Both the position numbers and the translations under genes were made by a program. Of a stretch of DNA of 64,000 nt, positions 12,510 to 21,900 are shown piece by piece. Numbering within the stretch: position 1 is the first letter of the stretch; every line of letters starts with the position of its first letter. The stretch is taken from positions 90,235 to 154,234 of the forward strand of contig JARBJD010000177.1 of NCBI GenBank assembly GCA_033064195.1. Direction: 5' to 3'. The stretch comes from Blattamonas nauphoetae. Taxonomy: Eukaryota > Preaxostyla > Oxymonadida. Under the pieces are notes generated by a model. It was given only the letters and a program-made list of their open reading frames with translations, was not told where the DNA came from and ran no database searches.

Positions 12510-13644
12510 AGATCCTGGCGAAACAAGGTCCTGGATGGTAAGTTTGATTCCAGGGAATTGAGACATTGGAACAGCAAGGTAGAATCCGTGGTTGAGCGGA
12601 TGGTTGATGCCATAAGAATGATATCCATAATCTGGAATCTGAATCTCAACTTCATCTCCATCGATTAGAACACGAGGCTTCTGACTGATTGATTTGACTG
12701 AACTGGTCACTGAAAGGAATTTGGGAGGGTAGTTGACGAGGACAATGTCGTTTCCATGTTTTGCATGCGACGACGAAGCCAGGTTTGATGTAAAGACTAT
12801 GTCAGTGAGGGTGAGCGGATTGTTGTCGAGTCGAGTGAAATGGAAGACACCAGCTGGTCCTGATGATGAACAATGAGCAGCATCCGACGAGATGATTGTG
12901 ATTGAGGAACTTGTCCGAGCATCCACACAACTCCCACTTGTCGTCGTTGATGAGGTGACATGACTGAACCAGACTTGATTCATATCAAGTGAAGCTGTTC
13001 CAGAAACGAGGATGGCTGAGGTTGATGTGAGTGTGATTGAGTTGAATCGACAAAGATGGAATGACACTTGGCCTTCCGAGAAAGAGAAGAGATGAGTGGC
13101 ATGATTCTCAATCTGATCCACCCACACATTCACAAGAAGTGTTGATGCATCTGAAGATGAATGTGTGAGAAGCTTTGACGAAATTGAGGATGGCTTCAGA
13201 GAGAGTGACGAGATAGTAAGGTTCCCGTTTGTCCAAACTTCCACATCTCCCATCTTCAGAATTGTGAATGTTGTTGTGTTCGTCATCCATCCTTTCCCGA
13301 CAAGCTGGAAGGACTTCACAAGTGTGTCGCTGATGTGGGAATGTGTTCCGAATCCCAGATGAATCCGAGTGAAAGAGGCCCCGATTTTGCTCACAGCTTC
13401 TGTGATCGTCGGACATGGAGTTGTCTCCGAGCACTCTGTTCCAATCGTCCCTTCCTCGACAAACAGCTCAGGAACAGCAGGGCCTGATGGTGAAGGGAAG
13501 AGGATATCCTGAGTCTCCAATTCTCCATTGTGCAGTGGGGCATGATAATACCCGACTTTGTTCGACTGTGCATTCGAAGTGCATCCGATCACATTTGAGA
13601 CAAAGAAATAATTGATTCCATTTGTCGAGCAAAAGAGATCGTTG
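12510..13644 (-). CDS. Gene 1, segment 2
   Basis: About 378 codons, open throughout, between the Mutator-like element and the 8-bp-duplication element. It contains the first complete cysteine motif of the protein (TECSETTPCPTITEAVSKIG) and an LVGKGW-type strand that aligns with MELVGNGWIRDSSFFTTL in the intact gene at 39918-48719. The part downstream of about 13065 is duplicated in the second copy from about 18921. The frame joins exactly to segments 1 and 3 when the insertions are removed. Confidence 0.88.
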
Positions 13645-13661
13645 CCTCTGTAGTGGGGAAC

Positions 13662-13834
13662 GACTATATCTCATCAAGCATTCCATCTATATCTCATCAA
13701 GTTTTGATCAAGGGTTTTCTCTTTCCCTTAATAGTCTTTTATCAAAATCTGAATTCACTCTTTTTCAGACTCACCACATCACTCTTATCTTCATCTCTCT
13801 GTAATTCTCTCCATTTTCGATATTTTTGATGCGA
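13662..13834 (+). repeat. Left terminal inverted repeat of the Mutator-like element
   Basis: Begins GACTATATCTCATCAAG and matches the reversed 15677-15849 with a handful of differences. It contains an internal short direct repeat, TATATCTCATCAAG twice about 26 bp apart, close to the tip, a likely transposase-binding site. It includes CCCTTAATAGTCTTTT and ends in an AT-rich TTTTCGATATTTTTG stretch where the captured sequence begins. Confidence 0.88.
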
Positions 13835-13899
13835 AGAACTCGAATATGTTGTTTCTAGTCGAACACGCTGATCCAACCCTAAATAGTTTTCATTAGCCG

Positions 13900-15676
13900 T
13901 TTGTGTTTTCGAGGATCCATACAACGTACCTGTCTCTCCGCCAACGCCAAGACTTCTGAATTCCCCTGCTCCAGACTCGGATTTCACTTGGTCTCGCGAT
14001 GATGATGAGGAGGAATAAAGGACAAGACACTTTTTTCATACACCTTCTTATCCTTTTTCCACCCTCTTTCCCCGCCACAGTCACCTCCATCCCAACAACG
14101 ATCACCAAATCGAGATGCTTCTGGAGAGAGCTTTCCGAACGAGAATCTCGACGTCATTCCGCCCGAACATCCCACCACACCACCGATCTGCATCACCGAC
14201 GAGGATGCCCAATAATTCCACGACAGTGGGCTCCTGGACGCACGCCGACAGATGGCACGAAGGATCCTTCTCGAACAACAACGAGCATTCTCTCGCTTTG
14301 AGCAACGTCACAACCGAAACACGCAGGGACGGAGTCAGGAGGCTCTCGCACATGTGATCGCACTTTTCTGACAGAGGTTCGTTCGTAAAGTGACATAACA
14401 AGCGGAATGATTCAGAAACTATCGAGAGGAGCTGTCGAGATTCGGCTGGAGTGACAATGAAAAAAGAGGAGGAAGAAACCAACGGTGAGACGAGATTGAG
14501 CGGATGATATCGTTGGCAACACGACCGACATTCGCTTTTTGCGATGTGAGCGACAATTCCAGGATGGGCTTGTGAGGCTGCTGGAGGACTGGGAGAGGAA
14601 AGGGAGGGATGACGGAGCCAGAATGCCAAACCAATCTCTTTCTTGTTCTGATCCACCAGCGTGAGGTTCTTCACCAGCAGGACAGCCTCCTTTTGTGACA
14701 GACGGAGGGGCGTGTTGGGAGAGGCACTTGAAGAGATACTCACACCCGCCGACCTGGACGAAGAGCACCGCGTTTGTGGCTGAGCAGAAAGGGATTCGAG
14801 AGAGCAGCGAGGAGCACACCATTCGAACAGCAGTTTCGGAGTGTGGTGAGAGCTGTGTGGAGGACGGGGATGTGTTGTGGTGTGTGCGGAGTGATTTGGA
14901 CACGGGCCAGACAGGAAACGAGCAGAGGAAGCCCGTTGTGCTCCCTCACGTAACTCTTGTTCTCCCCTGCGAACTGGACAGACAGTTGAGACAGAAGAAG
15001 GAGGGCACACCGTTCACAGTCAGGCTCAACAGAGAGCCGAGAGCGGTCTCGATGGTCTGGAGATCGACTTCGCTGCTAATGGATGCCCCGACACTGCGCG
15101 AGATGTCTTTGATTTCTTCTGAGAGAGAGAAAGAGGAGAGGAGGGAGACCATTGCGGGCACAGTTCCAGAGAGTGGTGAGGGCGTTCTGCGGGATAAGGG
15201 GAGGGAGCGAGAGGATGGGTGAGCGAGAGAGCAGGCGGACGAGAGTTGGTAGGCCGTCGCTCTTCACAATCATGATCTTGTTCCCATCTGAAGAGGATGT
15301 GCGAGAGGGGGGCAGACTGATTGTGCTGAAGTGGGTGTCGGCAGTGAGGGAGTGGAGGAGAGGATGAACGATGGAAGACACAATTTGGGACGGTCCTTCC
15401 ACGACAAGCGTGCACCCCGCGACGAGCGAGACGAGCCGAGGGATGACCGAGTTGTCTGACGACAGGTCTCAAGTGGCGGCTGGAGGGATGGAGAAGAGGG
15501 GAAACGGAGAGGACGAACATACGCGAGAGGGTGGTTTCGGAGATTGTGGAGAGGGCGAGGTTGAGTGCTTCGAGTTCCTGCTGCTCATTCTCCGCCAGCA
15601 ACTCGAGAGACGACACACGCGACTTGTCGAGTGGCCTGAAGAGGAGGAACGGCACAAGAGCACAGAAGCAGGATCT
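13900..15676 (-). pseudogene. Captured ARM/HEAT-repeat gene fragment inside the Mutator-like element
   Basis: Minus-strand reading gives helical-repeat sequence scattered over several frames: SRVSSLELLAENEQQELEAL, then IVKSDGLPTLVRLLSRSPIL and PQNALTTLWNCARN, then LLVSCLARVQITPHTPQH and HTALTTLRNCCSNG, then SVVTLLKARECSLLFEKDPS. Repeats of the form NALTTLxNCxxNG about 120 residues apart are typical of armadillo-like proteins. Frame changes near 15470, 15165 and 14900 mean it is not a simple ORF. It starts right after the TIR without an evident start codon, so it was probably copied in as a fragment of a host gene. The parental gene is not in this window. Some gaps could be short introns, but most look like single-base losses. 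Confidence 0.65.
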
Positions 15677-15849
15677 TTGCACCAAAAATTTCGAAAATGG
15701 AGAGAATTACAGTGAGATGAAGATAAGAATGATGTGGTGAGTCTGAAAAAGAGTGAATTCAGAATTTGACAAAAGACTATTAAGGGAAAGAGAAAACCCT
15801 TGATCAAAACTTGATGAGATATAGATGGAATGCTTGATGAGATATAGTC
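15677..15849 (-). repeat. Right terminal inverted repeat of the Mutator-like element
   Basis: Reverse complement of 13662-13834 with few differences, including the doubled TATATCTCATCAAG block near the tip. High similarity between the two ends suggests recent insertion. Confidence 0.88.
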
Positions 15850-15853
15850 GGCC

Positions 15854-17589
15854 CCTCTGTAGTGTGCGTAGGCCCCGATGGCGCTGAGATATTCGTTTGC
15901 GGAGTTGTCCTCAAAGTGGACATCTTCGAAGAAGAATGAGAGAGGTGAATAAAACTCAATGACACCTCCTCGTTTCTCAGCTATGTTCGATCTGAAGACG
16001 CATCGATGCCAGAAATGATCAGATACCGTCGTTCGAAAACAACCGCCCATTTCTGAGGCATAGTTGCTTTCGAAAAGCGAGTCAAACAAATAAAGTACGT
16101 GGTTCGAGTCAGCATATGAAAGGACAGCGCCACTTCCTTCGACAGACTGATGGGTGACTCTGGAGTTGGAAAACTGCATGAGTGCTTGCGAAGACATTGC
16201 GTTAAATGTTCGGGTTCTTGATGCGCCGTCGAGAGAGGTGAAGAACGAGTTCGAGACATCTGTCATCACTGAATAGCGTGTGATGATCTGATTGCTTGTA
16301 TTTGCCAGATTGTTTGCTTTGTCGTAAGTGACAGTGGACGAGTCGATGACGAGACGATGGTTCGCGTCCACTTCGCCTGCCAAATCCATCACTCCGACGT
16401 GTTGAGATGTGCAGTTGATGTTGATCGTGCATCGAGTCAGTTTCACTGTCCCAGCGAGGTCAGGAATCGAGATGATGTTGAACGACGCTTGTTGGGTGTG
16501 GGATGTGATGTTGTTGTCTGTGAAGTGGTAGTGCGTGAAGAGAGGGTAAGATCTGAATGCTCCAGTTGCATTGGTGAGTGTGGGTGATTCGGTGATGTTC
16601 TTGATTGATGGATCTGACTGATCGTTTCTGTAGATCATGTTCTCACATTCAATCAGAGTGGAGTTGCAACAGCTGAAGTGCAACGACGACGACAAAAAAG
16701 CGCTGACTGTTCCATAAAGTCCGTTTTCAACACGATTCATATCGACACCGATCAATTGTTGTGTCAGACAAAGACGATGCTTGCTTGGCGTCTGATTGCT
16801 GGCTGCAGTCACATTCACGAATGATGATGATGAAATTGAAGTGGTGAGTGATGGGAGTGGGAATGGGTGCAAAAGGGTCATCGCAAGACCAGTGTGTGAG
16901 GTGATTGATTGCGAGGAGACAGAAGAAGAAGCGATGGTCACGGAAGTGGAACGAGTGATTGTCATCGGATCGGATATTTCAACAAAAGAAGGAATAAGCG
17001 CAAACGGCGATTGAAGTTCACAAGTGAAGAATGTGACCGAGGTATCAGTTGGATTTGAATGGTGCGTTGCAGAAACAACAATCGGAGAGACAACTCGACC
17101 AACACGGAAAGCAGAATTCGAAAAAGAAACACAAGACGAGTCCACAATCGCAGCTCGAAGCGAAGAGGACTGTATTTGATTGGAGAATTGTGCAGACCTA
17201 GTCATTTCTAGAAAAGTGGTTTCGAGGTCGAAGATGAGAGTATTAAACGAAACTGTGGAATTTCTGATTGTGAACAGGTCTTTTGGCTCCAGATTCCGAT
17301 CAGGGACACCATCCGAGAGAGATTCAGATAGCTGTGCTCGCAAGACGCGAGAATGACGGATTGTGGTTGGGCTCGCTCCCTCCAGTTCGAGACGAACAGA
17401 GTCCAGAAGAAATGACGAACATTCATAGGAAACTGGGTCGAGACGAAAACGACTTGATGTATCGTCCAGATTAGCGCTTCCGAAGAGGACATCATTGAGA
17501 GTGACGACAGAAGAGGCATGTGAAGTGGTGGCACTCGAAAGCAGGCCAGACCAGCATGTGAAAAGGAAGAGGAGGGCCACACTCGGCAT
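15854..17589 (-). CDS. Gene 1, segment 1: signal peptide and N-terminal beta-helix
   Basis: Starts at the ATG giving MPSVALLFLFTCWSGLLSSA, a clear signal peptide with a hydrophobic core and small residues at the cleavage region. The following ~555 residues are Ser/Thr/Asn-rich with short beta-strand turns (FVNVTAASN, ESNYASEMGGCF, RSNIAEKRGG), the look of a right-handed beta-helix adhesin. The segment ends at the 11-bp target duplication where AHYRG is interrupted; HYRGND resumes on the far side of the element. This N-terminal third is absent from the inverted second copy. Confidence 0.88.
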
Positions 17590-18290
17590 CCAGCACGTTG
17601 GATGAGGTGGATCGGACGGTCTAGCCCTTTGTTTGTCAAGGTCACGTCAGAAATGTCATCCATCGTCAGAAAGTGAACAATAGCTTCAGTTAGTTGCAAT
17701 ATCCGGAAAGTGTGATTCTCTTTCGAACATCTTCAACGACGATAGATGAATGATGATGATGAAATTTGTTCTTTGAATGGTGAATTGTTCGATCACTTGA
17801 TAGGTCTGTATTAATTCGAATCCACTCAATGATATCGACTTCAATTCGTTCTTCTCAAAGTTTAGTGAGCTCTTGTGGAATGACTTTGGCAGGTTCGATA
17901 CTAACGAGGGTCAAAGGCTGGTTGCGTCAAAAATCCCGCAAACGGAGAAAGAAAAGGCTGTTTATGAGACCCAATGAAACAAAGAGTGCACATCTCACAA
18001 AATGACACATACACCCTTTGCCAAACTGTTCGGGAGGGAGCTAAAGTTCGATGTGTGCCAGCAGGTCATAGATATGGAGTTCTCTCTCAATCCCACATTC
18101 CAAGCAAATGGAAGATGTGATCAGGTTGGGGACCAATCTGATGTTGCATGTGAACATCGATAAACGGAGAGAGTCCTTTTTGTGTGGTTGTGGGCGAATG
18201 ATGGCGGATTCTTGAAAGGAGGTTGGAATGTGGACGAGTTCACAGATGAATGCGAGTGGGAGGTGGAAAACAGTGATGAATAGCACATTA
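17590..18290. other. Non-coding interval upstream of gene 1
   Basis: About 700 bases between the start of gene 1 and the ARM-type fragment. It should contain the gene 1 promoter, but no motif stands out. A short minus-strand ORF at 18041-18286 (81 residues, MLFITVFHLPLAFICELVHI...) could be a relic of a helical-repeat protein; I cannot place it in a family. Confidence 0.4.
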
Positions 18291-18909
18291 AACGGCGATT
18301 TCAGAAGAAGAAACGATATTAAGGGGACATTTCAAGAAGTGGACGAACATGAACTGAGAATTAGTGTTCGATACGAGCAAATAAATCAAATATTGACCCC
18401 AAGTTGACGCAGGATGTGACGAGAAGAACGACTTGACAGGCTCTGGGCGGTCTGATTCAGTTGATCCTCCACTCCTTCTTCAATAAGGTCACAAAACAAT
18501 TCACGACCCTTCCGTTGCGATGTACTGGTCCCCGCTTTCCAATATTTGTGCACATTCAGCAAAAACGAGTGCGTGCTGTCCATTTGGAGGGAGGTTGTTT
18601 GGTTCGTGAGCAGGCACGAGACTGTGAAAGCCAGGTGCATTGATTTCACAAAATCAGCACAACGGTCATGATATCCACACAATTTAAGGATATCCCCGAT
18701 CCAAAAAGAAAGCCAGGTCCGACAGTCGTCGTGCAGTTGTCCTTTCCAACACGACTGCGATATCCGCAACAAATATGTCTGTGATGGGACCAACACTGTT
18801 GAAAATGCGGCATTGTGCATCCATGTTCGTGGGTCGTCTGATGGGATGGGAAGAGACGAAAGATAAGAGTCGTTCGCGAATTCAACGAAATAGTGAAGCG
18901 AACGCAAAA
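18291..18909 (-). pseudogene. Inverted fragment of the small ARM-type gene at 28063-29015
   Basis: Nearly identical, in reverse orientation, to 28492-29112. It encodes RSLHYFVEFANDSYLSSLPI through HILRQLGVNI and the 3' flank, with few substitutions. The copy breaks at 18909, where the shared AACGCAAAA ends and gene 1-like sequence begins, so the N-terminal part of the protein is missing. No start codon belongs to it. It is a truncated duplicate welded to the truncated end of gene 1 copy 2. Confidence 0.88.
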
Positions 18910-18910
18910 G

Positions 18911-21900
18911 GTCCGAGTTACCTTCCATCTCTGTCGATTCAACGCAATCACTCTTGCATCAACATCAGCCATCTTTGTTTCTGGAACAGCCTCGCTTGAG
19001 TTGAAGCAAGTCTGGTTCAGTCATGTCACCTCATCAACGACGACAAGTGGGAGTTGTGTGGATGCTCGGACAAGTTCCTCAATCACAATCATCTCGTCGG
19101 ATGCTGCTCATTGTTCATCATCAGGACCAGCTGGTGTCTTCCATTTCACTCGACTCGACAACAATCCACTCACCCTCACTGACATAGTCTTCACTTCAAA
19201 CCTGGCTTCGTCGTCGCATGCAAAGCATGGAAACGACATTGTCCTCGTCAACTTCCCTCCCAAATTCCTTTCAGTGGCCAGTTCAGTCAGGTCGGTAAGT
19301 CGGAAGCCTCGTGTTCTCATTGATGGGGTCGATGAGGATCTCCAGGTTCCGAATTATGGATATCATTCTTATGGCATCAACCATCCGCTCAACCATGGAT
19401 TCTATCTTGCGGTTCCCATGTCTCAGTTCCCTGGAATCAAACGAACCATACAGGACCTTGTTTCGCCAGGATCACAACCATCCATTCGGGTGCTAAACAC
19501 GCTTCCTATTTTCATGGAAGAGCTCACCGTTCAATCCAGACGAATCATGTTTCACCGGCTGTTACTCCATCAGAATTGTGAGGACATCACTTCTCAATAC
19601 ATCATCAAAGAAAACGCAACATTTGGGATGGCTACATCGACTATTGTCTTGTTGACTGATCCGAAAACGACACCTTTCGTTGTCCAGTCTGTCACAGCAA
19701 TACTCACCCTTTCTGACGTCACTTTGAAACTTCCATCAACACTCTCACATTCTTTTGCATTGAGCCTGGGAGGGGCAATAACGTTCGAGACATATATCCG
19801 AACGCCACTCACTCTCGTTGGATGCTCCCTCTTCGATTGTCGAGGTGGATCTTTCTATGTTGGATTTAGTACATATTCCGACATTCACTCGGACGTGAAT
19901 GGCAGTGTTCTTCACGCGATTAATACAACTGTCACATTTCCTCATACGTCATTCACGAATTGCTCGTCAAAGAACGGCGGAGTGGCCTACGTTGAACTTG
20001 GAGGGTCGAGTTCTTTCACTGCGTACGTCACGTCATATCCGGATCTCTTTAAAAACTGTTCAGCAACAGAAACAGATGATGATGGGAACCTGATCGGGAA
20101 GGGCGGAGCATTGTATTTCAAAGGGACATCGACAAATGTCAGACCGATCAGATTCAACACGACAGATCTGAACCACGCGAGGTTTGAGGGGAACTAGGCG
20201 GCAGAAGGGAACGATATCTTCATTGAGTCTTCTGTTTTCGAAGGAAAGACACTCGCACAGATCCCAGTCTTTGGAGGAGTCTCATTGAGCAACGAATATC
20301 GCGTTGTGATCGAAGGACGGAACAAGCCCGCAGAAATGGAGCTCATCCACTTCTTCCTCCCCTCGCCAACGATCTCGGTGAACGGGAGTCGACAGCTGCC
20401 TCTCGGAGGATACAGCGGGACAGATGACGATAACTGTAAATGGACAGGAACACACTGTGCGACACTGAAACATGGAGTGAGTCATCTGAAACAGAAATAT
20501 CAGAATGACACACACTTCCCGCAGACGATCATGTTTGTGTGGAACATGACATACACTGAGAAGGACATTTTGGTCTCAGATCAAGACATCACAGTGAAGG
20601 GAACGACGGCGGCGAAGAAAGCGGAGGCAGATGTACTCCGCTCGATTGTTGATGTGGACTCGTCGATTGCCGAAGGAGCGAGTCTGTTCACGATCAAAGA
20701 AGAAGCTCGCCTGGCTGTGAACAATCTGGACATTCGGCCGATTGCGAAGGCTGTTTTGTTTTGTTTGGAGGACGATGGAGACAGTTTGGAGTTGAACGAC
20801 GTTGCTGTGATCTGCTCACTCTCCGAATCATTCCGTCATGCTCTCCTCAAATCGACTCGTCAGCCAATCAGAATTGTGGATTGCACGTTCAACCAGACGA
20901 AAGACTCGACTGGACGAGCAATACTCTCCGCTCCTCTCATTTCCTTCTCGTCGGACACATCGTCTCTCTTCATGTCTTCCAATACTTTCTCTTCATTCTC
21001 TGTGACGAATCATGCGCTGGTGGAGATCAGGAGCGAGCACCCAACTTCGATTCTCTCCACCTCGTTCTCAGATTGTGTCCGAACTGACCCAGATCAAGCC
21101 AAGCTGATTCTTGTGACATCCTCGTCTCTCTCATCCATCTTGTCGGGAACACTCTGGAAAAGCTCCTTCTCTCCCGACCAGCCGCTCCTCGACTTTGTTG
21201 GACGAGACAGTTCGCTGACTTCGAATGAGAAATGGTTTGAAACATCGCTGATGTTCCATCTGCTCGCCCCAACAGTGAAGATTGTGGCAGGAGAAACAGG
21301 AAAGAACGAACAAAGCGACCATCCGAAATGTGGATCAAATCGACTCCGATGCTCATCGTTGGAATCTGCAGTCACTTCTGCTCTCTCCCGCACGCTCTTG
21401 GATTCCATTGAGGTCGCAGGAACAACAACACTGTCGTCCTCTCTTGTTATCTCCTCATCCACATCGATTTCGTCTCCTTCGACGAAGCAGATCGTCGTCC
21501 AGTCTGAAGTTGGATCCATCACGATGAATGGCGCCAGCCAGACTCTCTCTTTCGACTCGCTTCTCTTCCAGCTTAATTCAAGCAGTGCAGTTCCGACATT
21601 CTTCATCGTCTCTGCTGGCATGCTCTCCTTGACATCGTGTGATATCGGCACAGACACTCTGATTCAGCTGAATGACCAAACAATCTCTTTGGTTCACGTC
21701 TCAAACGATGCCTCTCTAAAATTGGATTGTGTCTGCTTCAAGAATCTCCAATTCACACATCCCTCACTCGGCACTGTCATCCATCTCTCGCTCAGTTCGA
21801 CTTTCTCATCCACAACAGGTACTCTTTTCGACGAGATCACTTCAAACGGAACAGGCTCGCTGATCTTTGTCGAGACATCTGATCTCGATTCCACATCCAA

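Larger units (their letters stand above)
1025..13068. repeat. Arm A of large inverted duplication
   Basis: The gene 1 region and about 230 bases of its 3' flank reappear in opposite orientation at about 18911-27965. Protein products of the two arms differ at only a few percent of residues, and the 3' non-coding flank is also clearly shared (for example both carry the CGTACGCCACATCAG stretch after the stop). Homology fades near 1025 here and 27965 in the other arm. Arm A is longer because it contains two transposons absent from arm B; the third transposon lies outside the duplicated part. The 898-1258 interval between genes holds nothing but this shared flank and unremarkable sequence. Confidence 0.93.
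13656..15853. mobile_element. Mutator-like element with long TIRs and captured host gene (Pack-MULE type)
   Basis: A 2,198-bp element with terminal inverted repeats of about 173 bp (13662-13834 and 15677-15849), more than 95 percent identical by eye, preceded by short unequal GGGAAC and GGCC tips. It is flanked by the 11-bp direct repeat CCTCTGTAGTG at 13645-13655 and 15854-15864. Long TIRs and a 9-11 bp target duplication are the Mutator superfamily hallmark. The interior is GC-richer than the flanks and codes, on the minus strand, for fragments of an ARM/HEAT-like protein, not for a transposase. This is the arrangement known as Pack-MULE. The host gene frame is continuous when the element and one duplication are taken away. 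Confidence 0.87.
1259..17589 (-). pseudogene. Giant surface pseudokinase gene 1, split by three transposons
   Basis: Four collinear coding segments on the minus strand (17589-15854, 13644-12510, 10524-10053, 9036-1259) form one gene. Taking out the three elements and one copy of each target duplication gives 11,121 nt, exactly 3,707 codons including the TGA stop. The product would be a 3,706-residue type I membrane protein: signal peptide (MPSVALLFLFTCWSGLLSS), about 3,300 residues of Ser/Thr-rich beta-helix repeats with many N-glycosylation sequons, one membrane helix at about 3338-3360, then a 346-residue cytoplasmic tail with a kinase C-lobe-like region. As it stands the gene cannot give the full protein unless the elements are removed from RNA or DNA. 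It is paralogous to the intact gene at 39918-48719. Signalling or adhesion is an inference from architecture only. Confidence 0.88.

Noticed and set aside
13656-15853. Polinton or other virus-like element
   Set aside because: Long TIRs alone are not enough; there is no capsid, polymerase or integrase-like sequence, the length is only 2.2 kb and the 11-bp target duplication fits Mutator.
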